NCBI GenBank assembly: GCA_031289095.1
Contig: JAITQD010000105.1
Coordinates: 1-64,000 of the forward strand
From: Azoarcus sp.
GTDB taxonomy: Bacteria > Pseudomonadota > Gammaproteobacteria > Burkholderiales > Rhodocyclaceae
Length of the DNA stretch: 64,000 bases
Reading direction: 5' to 3'
The notes beneath the pieces are model-generated. The model did no database searches. It worked only from the letters and a program-made list of their open reading frames with translations, and had not been told where the DNA came from. Below are positions 12,199 to 22,213 of the stretch, piece by piece. The translations under genes were made by a program, and so were the position numbers. How positions within the stretch are numbered: position 1 is the stretch's first letter; the number at the start of each line of letters is the position of its first letter.

Positions 12199-14091
12199 AT
12201 GACGCTTCATCCCACCCGTTTCGATGTCATCGTCGTCGGCGGCGGCCATGCGGGCACCGAGGCCGCGTTGGCGGCGGCGCGCATGGGGTGCCGCACCCTG
12301 TTGCTGACCCACAATTTCGAGACCCTCGGCGCGATGAGCTGCAACCCGTCGATTGGCGGCATCGGCAAGGGGCATCTGGTCAAGGAAGTCGACGCCCTGG
12401 GGGGGGCGATGGCGGCGGCGGCGGATGAGGCGGGCATCCAGTTCCGCATCCTCAATGCGTCCAAGGGGCCGGCAGTGCGGGCGACGCGGGCGCAGGCCGA
12501 CCGCGTGCTCTACAAGGCCGCCATCCGGCGGCAGCTGGAGAACCAGGCCAATCTGTGGCTTTTCCAGCAGGCGGTCGATGACCTCCTCGTGGAAGGCGGA
12601 CGCGCGACGGGCGTTGTCACCCAGATCGGGCTGCGGTTTGCGGCGGAGACGGTGGTGCTCACCGCCGGCACCTTTCTCAATGGCCTGATTCACGTCGGGC
12701 TGGCGCATTACCCGGCGGGCCGCGCCGGCGATCCGCCCGCGATCCGGCTTGGCGAACGCCTGAAAGAACTCGGCCTGCCGCAAGGCCGCCTCAAGACCGG
12801 CACCCCGCCCCGGCTCGACGCCCGCAGCATCGACTTCTCCGGCATGACGGTGCAGCCCGGCGACACGCCATTGCCGGTATTCGGCTTTCTGGGCCATCCG
12901 GCACAGCATCCGGCGCAACGGCCCTGCTGGGTGACGCAAACCAACCCCCGCACCCACGACCTCATCCGCGCCAATCTCGACCGTTCGCCGATGTACACCG
13001 GCGTAATAGAAGGCGTGGGGCCGCGCTACTGCCCGTCCATCGAAGACAAAATCCACCGCTTCGCCGGGCGCGACAGCCACCACGTCTTTCTCGAACCGGA
13101 AGGACTGGCGACACATGAAATATACCCGAACGGAATTTCTACTTCGCTGCCCTACGACGTGCAGCTCGACCTTGTGCACACGATTGCCGGACTGGAAAAC
13201 GCGCACATCCTGCGCCCCGGCTACGCCATCGAATACGACTATTTCGATCCGCGCCACCTGCGTTCGTCGCTGGAGACGCGCGAAATCGGCGGTCTGTTTT
13301 TCGCTGGACAGATCAACGGCACCACCGGCTACGAAGAAGCGGCGGCGCAAGGGCTGCTCGCGGGCCTGAACGCCGCGTTGCGGGCGCAAGGGCGCGAGCC
13401 GTGGCGTCCGCGCCGCGACGAAGCCTACCTGGGCGTGATGGTGGACGACCTCATCACGCGCGGCGTCTCCGAACCGTACCGGATGTTCACCTCTCGCGCC
13501 GAATACCGCCTGCAACTGCGCGAAGACAACGCCGACCTGCGGCTCACCGAAAAAGGGCGCGAACTCGGCCTGGTGGACGATGTGCGCTGGGAAGCCTTCT
13601 GCACCAAGCGTGAGGCGATCGAACGCGGGGCGGCGGCGCTGAAAACGGCGTGGGCGCGGCCCGAAGCGATTCCCGCCGCCGAACAGGAGCGGGTGCTCGG
13701 CAAGCTGCTGGAGCGCGAGACGCGCTACTTCGACCTCCTGCGCCGCCCGGACGTGAGCTGGGAGGCGCTGATGTCGCTGCCCGGCGCGCCCGTCCCCGGC
13801 ATCGACGACGAGCGCGTCATCGAGCAGATCGGCATCGCCGCCAAGTACCAGGGCTACATCGACCGCCAGCGGGACGAAGTTGCCCGCCAGTCGCATGCTG
13901 GAGAATGGCGGCTGCCGGAAGACATCGACTACGCCGAAGTGCGCGGCCTCTCCAGCGAGGTGCGGCAAAAACTCGCCACGGCCCGTCCCGAAACCATCGC
14001 CCAGGCGAGTCGGGTGCAGGGCGTGACGCCTGCGGCAATTTCGCTTTTGCTGGTGTGGCTCAAGCGCCGCGAAGCGGCGGTGCAGTCATGA
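12199..14091 (+). CDS. mnmG: tRNA uridine-5-carboxymethylaminomethyl modification enzyme MnmG/GidA
   Basis: [45 protein letters not shown]; full length. Confidence 0.97.
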   Translation: MTLHPTRFDVIVVGGGHAGTEAALAAARMGCRTLLLTHNFETLGAMSCNPSIGGIGKGHLVKEVDALGGAMAAAADEAGIQFRILNASKGPAVRATRAQADRVLYKAAIRRQLENQANLWLFQQAVDDLLVEGGRATGVVTQIGLRFAAETVVLTAGTFLNGLIHVGLAHYPAGRAGDPPAIRLGERLKELGLPQGRLKTGTPPRLDARSIDFSGMTVQPGDTPLPVFGFLGHPAQHPAQRPCWVTQTNPRTHDLIRANLDRSPMYTGVIEGVGPRYCPSIEDKIHRFAGRDSHHVFLEPEGLATHEIYPNGISTSLPYDVQLDLVHTIAGLENAHILRPGYAIEYDYFDPRHLRSSLETREIGGLFFAGQINGTTGYEEAAAQGLLAGLNAALRAQGREPWRPRRDEAYLGVMVDDLITRGVSEPYRMFTSRAEYRLQLREDNADLRLTEKGRELGLVDDVRWEAFCTKREAIERGAAALKTAWARPEAIPAAEQERVLGKLLERETRYFDLLRRPDVSWEALMSLPGAPVPGIDDERVIEQIGIAAKYQGYIDRQRDEVARQSHAGEWRLPEDIDYAEVRGLSSEVRQKLATARPETIAQASRVQGVTPAAISLLLVWLKRREAAVQS

Positions 14092-14738
14092 GCGTGCTCG
14101 CCCCCCACGCCCGCAGCCTGGCGGATGGCATTGCCGCGCTCGGCATTGCGTCCGCGCCGGGGCTGCACGCGCGCCTTCTGGCCTTCGGCGAACTGCTGCT
14201 GAAGTGGAACCGGGTCTACAACCTCACCGCAATCAGCGACCCGGCGGAAATCGTCACCCATCACCTGCTCGACTCCCTTGCCGTGCAGCCCTTGATCGCA
14301 GGCCTGCGCACGCTGGTGGATGTCGGGTCGGGCGCGGGACTGCCGGGCATTCCGCTCGCGCTCGCCTGCCCTGGTTTGGCCATCCATTCAGTCGAAGCAG
14401 TGGGCAAGAAAGCGAGCTTTCAACAACAGGCGAAAATCGAATTACGGCTGGACAACTTCAACATCCTCAACCGCCGGGTCGAAGCGATCAAACCGGCGGA
14501 TTTACCCGCCGGAGGCGTGGAGGGCGTCATCTCGCGCGCTTTCTCCAGTCTGGCCGACTTCGTGCGTCTCGCGGGCCCTCTGGCAAAAACCGATGGCGTC
14601 CTGTACGCGATGAAAGGCGCGCGCCCGGACGACGAAATCAGGGCGCTGCCCCCCGGCTGGCGCATTGCGGACGTACGGGTGCTGACGGTGCCGGGGCTAG
14701 GCGCCGAACGGCATGTGCTGTCGATCAGGCGAGGGTAA
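14088..14738 (+). CDS. rsmG: 16S rRNA (guanine527-N7)-methyltransferase RsmG/GidB
   Basis: [35 protein letters not shown]; overlaps mnmG stop by ATGA. Confidence 0.95.
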   Translation: MSVLAPHARSLADGIAALGIASAPGLHARLLAFGELLLKWNRVYNLTAISDPAEIVTHHLLDSLAVQPLIAGLRTLVDVGSGAGLPGIPLALACPGLAIHSVEAVGKKASFQQQAKIELRLDNFNILNRRVEAIKPADLPAGGVEGVISRAFSSLADFVRLAGPLAKTDGVLYAMKGARPDDEIRALPPGWRIADVRVLTVPGLGAERHVLSIRRG

Positions 14739-14812
14739 GCGCACCTGCCGTTCCGCGACGGAATGTGTAATAATTACGATTCCTTTTATTTTATTTTTGG
14801 AGAAATTTTTCC

Positions 14813-15670
14813 ATGTCGCTGAAAAGTTTGGCATTGGGCGTTGCTGCGGCTAGCCTATTGAGTGGAACGGCCTGGGCCGATACGATTGATGTGCCACTTT
14901 CGTGGTACGGAATTTCGTTGTCCGGAACCACCATGGAGCGGGGGTTTTACGTTGAACTGCACTCCCCCAGCGAAGTAGGGTATTTCGATGAAGAGGTCGA
15001 CCTTGGTTTTTCTGCTTACCTTCACACCTGGATGACTGGCTCCACCTGGATCAATGACCTGCAAATAGTGCCCTATTTCGACCCCGACAGCGTTGAGGAT
15101 CGTTATGGTCATGAGAACGGCTATTACAGTTTCATCAACGAAAATATATCTTCCCAATATTCTCTTGGCGAGAACGGCGTGCTGCTTTATGCCGAATATG
15201 CCTACACAAACCCTGTGACGGGCGAACTTGAGTCTTGGCAGTACGATCAAGATCAGTTCGGTAACGGAGCCGTTTATACCTACAGTCTCACCAACAGCGA
15301 TGGGGAACTGCTTGACAGCAACGACACGCCTTTCGATGAGGCGCAACTGCTGGCCCGGATACGGGGTGATTTTCCGCTGTCAGGGGTTGGCATATTCGAC
15401 TTCGAGAATTCCTGGGTCGAATACGAAGGCATTGGCCGTGTCTCCCTGGCGTCTATCCTGGCGACCGATGACTACGAAGGCAACGGAACCCATCGTGTCG
15501 ACTTCTACGACGGCATAGTCGACCTTAGGTGGGGCTCCGACGCAGCAGTCACGGGGATACTGCTTGCCTACAATCTTCAGCCCGTGCCGGAACCGGAAAC
15601 CTGGGCCATGCTGCTGGCCGGTCTGGGCTTGACGGGTCTGGCCGCACGGCGGCGCAAGGCGCTGGTCTGA
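14813..15670 (+). CDS. PEP-CTERM sorting-domain exported protein
   Basis: N-terminal signal peptide; C-terminal VPEPETWAMLLAGLGLTGLAARRRK. Confidence 0.88.
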   Translation: MSLKSLALGVAAASLLSGTAWADTIDVPLSWYGISLSGTTMERGFYVELHSPSEVGYFDEEVDLGFSAYLHTWMTGSTWINDLQIVPYFDPDSVEDRYGHENGYYSFINENISSQYSLGENGVLLYAEYAYTNPVTGELESWQYDQDQFGNGAVYTYSLTNSDGELLDSNDTPFDEAQLLARIRGDFPLSGVGIFDFENSWVEYEGIGRVSLASILATDDYEGNGTHRVDFYDGIVDLRWGSDAAVTGILLAYNLQPVPEPETWAMLLAGLGLTGLAARRRKALV

Positions 15671-15702
15671 CGGCTGTCCCGCCCGCCGCATCCAGATAAA
15701 AA

Positions 15703-15735
15703 CCCCGTCTTCCGCGCATCGTGCGGAAGACGGGT
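15703..15735. terminator. Probable bidirectional terminator hairpin
   Basis: CCGTCTTCCGC-GCATCGT-GCGGAAGACGG between convergent genes. Confidence 0.7.
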
Positions 15736-15746
15736 GTTCCTGAGTC

Positions 15747-15971
15747 TCAGGACTTCTTGCCGATCAAGCAGTTGCCCGACGCGCAGCCGCCTTTGGCGGT
15801 GTTGATGCCCAGCAGCGAATAAGCCGGGCAAAAGCGGAAAACGGCGCTCAACAGCGGCAGAACGCCGAGCCAGCCCCACCAAGTGACGATCCCGGTCGCG
15901 GCGAGCGCGACGAGGACGAGCCCCACGACTGCGCGCAAGGCGCGGTCGGAACAACCTACATTGATTTTCAT
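15747..15971 (-). CDS. DUF2892-type small inner-membrane protein
   Basis: MKINVGCSDRALRAVVGLVLVALAATG...FRFCPAYSLLGINT. Confidence 0.75.
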   Translation of the reverse strand: MKINVGCSDRALRAVVGLVLVALAATGIVTWWGWLGVLPLLSAVFRFCPAYSLLGINTAKGGCASGNCLIGKKS

Positions 15972-15999
15972 GCTGCATTCTCTCCGTTTTGGGGACAAA

Positions 16000-16353
16000 T
16001 CAGGCTTTCGCGGCGGAAAACTCATCGAAGGCCGTCATCGCCTCAAGTGCCCACATCATTGAGGGGCCGCCGCCCATCTGGATGGCGACGCCGAGCGTTT
16101 CCATCACTTCGGCGCGGGTCGCCCCCAGTTTTACCAGCATCTGCGCATGGAACGCGACGCAACCTTCGCAACGCGACGCCACGCCGAGCGCCAGCGCAAT
16201 CAGTTCCTTGGTCTTGCCGTCGAGCGCTCCGTCGGCGATGGCCGCCTTGCCGAGTTCCTGAAAACTTTTCATGACGCCGGGAATGGCGGCGGCCAGTTCC
16301 TTCATGCGGCTCATGTTCTTTTTGCCAGCATCCTGGTATTGCGTACTGCTCAT
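16000..16353 (-). CDS. Carboxymuconolactone decarboxylase / AhpD-like protein
   Basis: CEGCVAFHAQMLVKLGATRAEVMETLGVAIQMGGGPSMMWA. Confidence 0.85.
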   Translation of the reverse strand: MSSTQYQDAGKKNMSRMKELAAAIPGVMKSFQELGKAAIADGALDGKTKELIALALGVASRCEGCVAFHAQMLVKLGATRAEVMETLGVAIQMGGGPSMMWALEAMTAFDEFSAAKA

Positions 16354-16629
16354 CGTGTTTCTCCTGTGAAAAGGCACAAAGGCCCGAAATTCATCACCAA
16401 ACGCCCGACCGTCCATATGCACGGAAGCGTTCCCGGCGGGGACTATAACACAATATTTATAAAATACTAATATTTTGGATGGTAAATAAAACAATGCTTT
16501 TATCATTAGTTCATGTGTAATCGACTCACTACGATCCGCCACCGCGGCACGTTACATTCACGTACAACAACACTTCAAGGGGGCGGTTACACTCACGGCC
16601 TCGATTTTTGTCATTGACAGGAAAGGGGC

Positions 16630-17964
16630 ATGAAACGGATCAAATGGATTTACGGCGTGTCGTTCGCCGTGTTGTCCGCGTTGTGGCTGCTCGCCGAGCA
16701 GCCGTGGGCGCAGAGCTATGACTTCTTTCGGCTGCGCAGCGCAATCGTCAATTACACGGGCATTCTGGCGATGGGGGCGATGAGCGTCGCGATGATGCTG
16801 GCCATTCGCCCGATGTGGGTGGAACCCTTGCTGGGCGGGCTGGATAAAAGCTACCGCCTGCACAAATGGCTGGGTATCGGTGCGCTGGTGACGGGCGTGC
16901 TGCACTGGTTGTGGGCGCAAGGGGCGAAATGGGCAGTGGGCTGGGGATGGCTCACAAAGCCTGTGCGCGGCCCGCGACCGGAATACGACAACCTGGTTTT
17001 CCGGTTTTTCCAGCAGGTGCACGAGTTTGCCGAGCATTCGGGTGAATGGGCGTTCTATGCGGCGGCGGCGCTGATTGTGCTGGCGCTGATCAAATATTTT
17101 CCGTACCGCTGGTTTTTCAAAACGCACCGGTTGATCGCCATCGCCTACCTGGTGCTGGCGTTTCACTCCGTGGTGCTGATCAGGATTTCATACTGGCAAA
17201 GCCCGGTGGCCTGGGTGATGGCCTTACTCATCGCTGGCGGCGTGGCGGGCGTGGTGCTGAGTCTGACGCGCCGCATCGGCCAGCAACGCCGGGCGCTGGG
17301 TAAGGTGGAAGCACTCGCCTACAACCAGAACCATCGCGTGCTGAAGGTAGACATCCGTTTCGATAAGGATCGCTGGGAAGGCCACCGCGCCGGGCAGTTC
17401 GCATTCGTCACCTTTGACGACGGCGAGGGCGCGCATCCGTTCACCATTTCGTCGGCATGGAATGACGACGGCTTGCTGCATTTTCACGTCAAGGAACTGG
17501 GCGATTACACCAATCGCCTTTCCGCCACACTCAAGGCGGGAGACCGCGCCACAGTCGAAGGCCCCTACGGCTGCTTCCGCTTCGAGAGCGACAGGCCGCA
17601 GCAGGTCTGGGTAGCGGGCGGTATCGGCATCACGCCGTTCATGGCGCGCATGGAGGAACGCATGCAGCGGGGCGAAACAAAGAATGCGGTCGACCTGTTC
17701 TACAGCGTGAAAAACCCGGACGAGGCTTTTATTGCCGGGCTGCGCCAGTCCGCCGAGGCGGCGGGTGTGGCGCTGCACGTCGTCGACAGTGACCGCGACG
17801 GTTTTTTCGATGCGGACAAACTGCGCGCCGCCGTGCCGCAATGGCAGGACGCATCGGTATGGTTCTGCGGCCCAGCAGGTTTCGGACAGGCGCTGCGGCA
17901 AGGGCTGAAACAAGCCGGTTTCGACGGCAGCCACTTCCATCAGGAACTGTTCGATATGCGCTGA
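16630..17964 (+). CDS. Ferric reductase-like transmembrane / FAD-NAD(P) ferredoxin-reductase family protein
   Basis: Ferric-reductase TM region with paired His, HPFTISS FAD motif, GGIGITPFMARM NAD motif, CGPAGFGQAL. Confidence 0.85.
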   Translation: MKRIKWIYGVSFAVLSALWLLAEQPWAQSYDFFRLRSAIVNYTGILAMGAMSVAMMLAIRPMWVEPLLGGLDKSYRLHKWLGIGALVTGVLHWLWAQGAKWAVGWGWLTKPVRGPRPEYDNLVFRFFQQVHEFAEHSGEWAFYAAAALIVLALIKYFPYRWFFKTHRLIAIAYLVLAFHSVVLIRISYWQSPVAWVMALLIAGGVAGVVLSLTRRIGQQRRALGKVEALAYNQNHRVLKVDIRFDKDRWEGHRAGQFAFVTFDDGEGAHPFTISSAWNDDGLLHFHVKELGDYTNRLSATLKAGDRATVEGPYGCFRFESDRPQQVWVAGGIGITPFMARMEERMQRGETKNAVDLFYSVKNPDEAFIAGLRQSAEAAGVALHVVDSDRDGFFDADKLRAAVPQWQDASVWFCGPAGFGQALRQGLKQAGFDGSHFHQELFDMR

Positions 17965-18120
17965 TGGACGGGCGCTGTGACGACGCGCCAACACTGTCTG
18001 TTTGTCTCTCCCCGATAAGGTGGCGGGTGCGCTTTTGAAAGCGCTACGCAACTCGCTTGGGTGAAACGCCCTTCGGGCGCGTGGCCGTAACCCTCCCGAC
18101 AGGTAAAAACGCTTGACGAT

Positions 18121-18139
18121 GTTAATAATAACTATTATC
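18121..18139. promoter_or_regulatory. Candidate Fur box
   Basis: GTTAATAATAACTATTATC matches 15/19 of the consensus GATAATGATAATCATTATC (counted by eye), ~40 bp 5' of the likely start at 18178. Confidence 0.6.
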
Positions 18140-18177
18140 GTTTGCATCAATCGAACGGCTGGGAGGAAAAACCCCAG

Positions 18178-18396
18178 ATGCAAAACCTGGAAAAAACAGC
18201 GGACGGCAAGGCCGTCCAGTCCAACGGCCAGGTGTTGTCCAAGCTCAATGAGCTTTACATGGAAGCCTTTGCCCACGACGGATTTGCGGAAATCCGGGTG
18301 GAACTACGCATCCTGCGGCGCGGGCAGAAGGAAGTCATTTTGCATTGCGGCAAGCAATACCGGTTTGTTGTGGACTACGCGCCTTCCGCATCTTAG
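18178..18396 (+). CDS. Small conserved-looking protein (HemP/DUF2292-like tail)
   Basis: MQNLEKTADG...RRGQKEVILHCGKQYRFVVDY; directly 3' of the Fur-box-like site; alternative start at 18142. Confidence 0.5.
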   Translation: MQNLEKTADGKAVQSNGQVLSKLNELYMEAFAHDGFAEIRVELRILRRGQKEVILHCGKQYRFVVDYAPSAS

Positions 18397-18566
18397 GAAG
18401 GCGGCATTTCCGGCCAGGATGGGCCTGGCGGATGAAGAAAACTGGCTGGCGACGTGGGGTCGCGGCGAAACCTGTCGGCAAAGCGCCGACTCTTTCGTGC
18501 AAAACCCGGCCAAGGCGTTCCCGAGGGGGGGAACCGAAGCCGAAAATTCATCCATCAGGAGCTTAT

Positions 18567-19580
18567 ATGTCCATGCTGTCCAAACTGTCGGCCATGTCCG
18601 GAGCCGAACTGAAGTCCAAGCTGCAAACCGTCGATGCCGCCGCCGTCAAGAGCCGCGGCCTGCGCCGGAAATTTGAGAAGATTCGCGCCAAGGAAGGCGG
18701 CTTCACGCTGCTGGAACTGCTGGTCGTGGTCGCCATTCTCGCCGCCATCGCGGGTACCGCCACCATCATGTTGCAAGATACCGACCGCAAGGGCGCGGCG
18801 GCTGCGCACGTGGCGATGATGGATGAACTCTCGAAGGGTATCCAGACTTATCGCGTGTTGAATGGCGGCGTATATCCCGACATTTGGGATTCGCTTCTTG
18901 CCTCTGCTGACGGTTCGATGACAGGTGCTGCAAAGCTCGCAATCGTCAGCGATGACCTAGCTGGCAATCTGGATTTCGCCGCTACGGTGAATACCGCCGA
19001 AGTCGCCGCGCTGAACGCTGCGGGCATCCATCTGGTTCGTGTCGTGAACACAAGCTCGACCATCCCGGGCTATGCAGGCACCGCCTCTTGCGCGAATGAT
19101 CTGACCGACACCGGCATTCAGGCGCTGATCAATGACAAGAGCAATGATGTCACGCCGCAGAATATCTTCCGTATTCCAGAAGCCAACGGTTGCGGCGATG
19201 CCGCGCATCATGAGTTGGCGGACGGCGATACCGTCGCTGAATGGACGGGTGGCCCGGAACGTGTCGGTGTGCCGATTGGTGCGCCGGCAGGAACCAACCG
19301 GCTGGTCGCTTTCGGTATCGGCCCGGATTCCACGCTGTTCGAGCCGACCCGGATTGGCGCGATGTCCAACTCGCCCGTTTATCGCCACGTCGCCAGCGAT
19401 GAGTACAACCGCTTCATCGTGCTCTTCAACTTGAATCCGACGCTTCAGGTTTGGGAAGACGGCACCGGCTATGTGCACAAAGCCGGCGGCGGTCAGGTTT
19501 CCTTCCAGGCCATCATCGACGGCGCGGGCGACACCAAGGACGAAGAACTGGGCGAAGTCGACAACGTGCGTCCGACTTGA
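18567..19580 (+). CDS. Large GspG/PulG-type pseudopilin with ~45-aa leader
   Basis: AKEGG|FTLLELLVVVAILAAIAGTATIM prepilin motif; ~290-aa predicted mature part. Confidence 0.8.
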   Translation: MSMLSKLSAMSGAELKSKLQTVDAAAVKSRGLRRKFEKIRAKEGGFTLLELLVVVAILAAIAGTATIMLQDTDRKGAAAAHVAMMDELSKGIQTYRVLNGGVYPDIWDSLLASADGSMTGAAKLAIVSDDLAGNLDFAATVNTAEVAALNAAGIHLVRVVNTSSTIPGYAGTASCANDLTDTGIQALINDKSNDVTPQNIFRIPEANGCGDAAHHELADGDTVAEWTGGPERVGVPIGAPAGTNRLVAFGIGPDSTLFEPTRIGAMSNSPVYRHVASDEYNRFIVLFNLNPTLQVWEDGTGYVHKAGGGQVSFQAIIDGAGDTKDEELGEVDNVRPT

Positions 19581-19703
19581 TTGCGTAACCCTGTTGCATC
19601 CCGCATGAAGGACGCTTTTTCTCCTGTCTTGCCTTTCATGCCCTGGCGGGCGCTCTTTCCCGGAGCGCCTGCTTTTTTGCCCAATCTGCCGTATCCCTTC
19701 TCC

Positions 19704-20561
19704 ATGCGTCGTCAGCCGGGTTTTACCCTGATCGAACTTCTCGCCGTGTGCTCGATTCTCGCCGCCATTTCCTATCTGGCGTGGGGCGCTTATGTCGATG
19801 TCGATCGCCGCGCCGAGGACGAACTTGCGCGCGCGGAACTGCTGCGTCTGGCCGATGCGTTGCGGCGCTTTCACGACGACACTGGCTATTGGCCCGGCGA
19901 AGGGCCGTGGCGACTGGCCTCCGTCGGCGGCGCGGTACCCGATACCGCCATAAATGCCGATGACATCGAAGGCGGCAACACCGCTACCCTGAACAAGGAC
20001 TGGTTTGCCTCCCCGGCGAACATGACCTTGCTGTACACGCGGCCTGCGCTCGACGCCTCGCACCCGCTCGCCTTTCTGGCGCAATGGAACGCGGGCGCGC
20101 ATCGCGGCTGGAACGGCCCCTATCTGCCGCTCGCCAGCCGTTACTGGGTCGACGTCTGGCCGGATGTGGGCGAAAACGCGCCCAACGGCGGCATCAAGTT
20201 CGCCAATGTTCCCGCTTTCGGAACCGGGCCTAAATTCCCGCCCGCGAGCGCCGGTTACGCAAGCTGCGCCGCCACGGCGTCCTCCTGCTTTTTGGGCGCG
20301 CGCAGCCTGCCCAGGCCCAGGGTTTTCCATGACGGCGACCACGACGGCGCGGACGACATCACTGGCTACAACCCGGTGCGGCATGAATTCGCCCGTCACG
20401 CCCGCCCCTTTTTCTTTTTGCGCGACCCCGCGCGCGTCGTCTACCTCGGCGCGGATGGCCGCTACGGCGGCACGAATACGGGCGATGTCTGCCTGCCCAA
20501 CGTCCATGACCCGGAAGGCGACGGCGCGGACGACAGCGTGATTTGCCTTGCAACCCATTGA
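19704..20561 (+). CDS. Pseudopilin / type II secretion G-like protein
   Basis: MRRQPG|FTLIELLAVCSILAAISYLAWGAY; possible upstream starts in ORF 19581..20561. Confidence 0.82.
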   Translation: MRRQPGFTLIELLAVCSILAAISYLAWGAYVDVDRRAEDELARAELLRLADALRRFHDDTGYWPGEGPWRLASVGGAVPDTAINADDIEGGNTATLNKDWFASPANMTLLYTRPALDASHPLAFLAQWNAGAHRGWNGPYLPLASRYWVDVWPDVGENAPNGGIKFANVPAFGTGPKFPPASAGYASCAATASSCFLGARSLPRPRVFHDGDHDGADDITGYNPVRHEFARHARPFFFLRDPARVVYLGADGRYGGTNTGDVCLPNVHDPEGDGADDSVICLATH

Positions 20562-20575
20562 AGAGAGAAACCGCG

Positions 20576-21154
20576 ATGACCCCCTTGACGACCGCCTGGG
20601 AAAACCCGCCGCATTCCGCAAGAGCGCCGCACAAGCCCGGACTGTGGAACCGCCCTTCGTTGTTCCCCATTTGCTCCACCATTTTCGCGCTGGCGACGCT
20701 GATGTTCTGCGCCCTGAGCTTCGCGCAGGACAGCACGCAGGCAGGCGCGCAGGTAAGTGACAAAGCCGCCGCTGCCGACCCGCGCGCCGCCTACCAGCAG
20801 ATCGAACTTGTCAAACTGGTGCCCGTCACGCGCATGACCGATGGCGGACGCGCCATTTTCGAGCCGCGCCCGGTGCGCTTCACGGCCCGCCTCGCACAAC
20901 TGCCCTCGCCGCAGAAGGCCGATTACCTGAAACAGGTGATGGGCATGATGGGCTCCACCGCCGACATCCAGGTCAGTCAGCGCGTCGCGCTCGACTACGG
21001 CGGCGACAAGCCGCTCGCCGCCTACGTGGAGGACAAGGCCGCCGCCCGTATTGGCAAGGAACTCAAGGCGGGCGATGCGCGCACCTTCTATGCGTTCCAC
21101 GTCTATAACAACCGCTACGGGCCAGCGCTGGTGATTACGTCATTCGAGGATTGA
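20576..21154 (+). CDS. Hypothetical exported or membrane-anchored protein
   Basis: N-terminal hydrophobic segment SIFALATLMFCALSFAQ-like; tightly packed between two pseudopilin genes. Confidence 0.65.
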   Translation: MTPLTTAWENPPHSARAPHKPGLWNRPSLFPICSTIFALATLMFCALSFAQDSTQAGAQVSDKAAAADPRAAYQQIELVKLVPVTRMTDGGRAIFEPRPVRFTARLAQLPSPQKADYLKQVMGMMGSTADIQVSQRVALDYGGDKPLAAYVEDKAAARIGKELKAGDARTFYAFHVYNNRYGPALVITSFED

Positions 21155-21169
21155 AACGGACGCCGCCGC

Positions 21170-22213
21170 ATGAAACGCTGCTCTGCTCCCGCCGGTTTTA
21201 CCCTGGCCGAACTGCTGGTGGTGGTGGCGATTCTTTCCGCCACCGCCTTGGCTGCGTTCGGGCTGGTGAGCGAGGATCGCGCCCAGGTGCGCGGCGACGA
21301 CACCCGCAACCGCCTCACAATTTTGCGCCGCGCCGTGCTCGGGCCGGAGACGCCGGCCTACGGCGGCGAATGGCGGCTTGCGGGCTACGTGGCGGACAAC
21401 GGACGGCTGCCAGAACACCTCCGCGACCTGCTCGATTCGGTGGATCATGCGCCGCAGGCGGGCGTGACGCCGCTGCTGACCGCCACGGTCGATGGTGCGT
21501 GCGTCCAGACGGGCACGGGCGGCAGCCTCGGCGATGTCGCCCGCGTTCTCAAGGGCCATCGCGGCAACTACCTTGGCGGATTGGCGTCCGACGGCAGGTT
21601 CCGCGACGGCTGGGGCAACGAAGGCGCGCCCGGCGAGGAGGACGCGCTCGATTTCGGCTGGCAGGTGGTCTTGGGTGTCGATGCCAGCCTGGAGATGACG
21701 AGCCTCGGGGCGGACAACGCGCCAGGCGAGACGACCGGCGCAGCGGCGGAAGCCGACCAGTCGATGAAGATCGCCGATGCGGACTGGCGGGTGGCGCTCG
21801 ACGGCTGGCAAGTCACGCTCCGAAACGCGGGCAGCGACCCGCTCGACGCCCACGACTTCGGCGTCAACGATTTCAGCCAGCTCGGTCTCGCCCTGCTGGT
21901 GTTCGAGAACACCGGCGCGGACGGACGCTGGCGGCAGTACCGGAGCCATTTCAATAGTTGCCCCGCCGGTACGAGTACGCCAACACTGGAAGCCGGGGAA
22001 AGTTGCGTGCTGAAGTTCGTTGCGGGCAGCGACGGCAAAATCGCCTGCGATGCGCCGGGCAACCGGATTGCAGCCCAAGCGCCGCTGGGCCGTCACGTGC
22101 TGACGCTCACCGCTGGCGGCGCGCTGCCGCCGCTCGTTCGCCGCGTCGTGGCGCAGGCCGATTTTTATCCCGGCGCGCATCCGCCCAATCTCGTCTGGGA
22201 ATTCCGGCCATGA
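21170..22213 (+). CDS. Pseudopilin (prepilin-type N-terminus)
   Basis: MKRCSAPAG|FTLAELLVVVAILSATALAAFG. Confidence 0.82.
   Translation: MKRCSAPAGFTLAELLVVVAILSATALAAFGLVSEDRAQVRGDDTRNRLTILRRAVLGPETPAYGGEWRLAGYVADNGRLPEHLRDLLDSVDHAPQAGVTPLLTATVDGACVQTGTGGSLGDVARVLKGHRGNYLGGLASDGRFRDGWGNEGAPGEEDALDFGWQVVLGVDASLEMTSLGADNAPGETTGAAAEADQSMKIADADWRVALDGWQVTLRNAGSDPLDAHDFGVNDFSQLGLALLVFENTGADGRWRQYRSHFNSCPAGTSTPTLEAGESCVLKFVAGSDGKIACDAPGNRIAAQAPLGRHVLTLTAGGALPPLVRRVVAQADFYPGAHPPNLVWEFRP

Noticed and set aside
12121-13968. 615-aa minus-strand ORF opposite mnmG
   Set aside because: Shadow ORF of a clear mnmG in high-GC DNA; composition (many Arg/Gly/Ala/His, no recognisable motifs) is typical of antisense translation.
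18957-20621. 554-aa minus-strand ORF opposite the pseudopilin genes
   Set aside because: Antisense of two genes with clear prepilin motifs; no family features.
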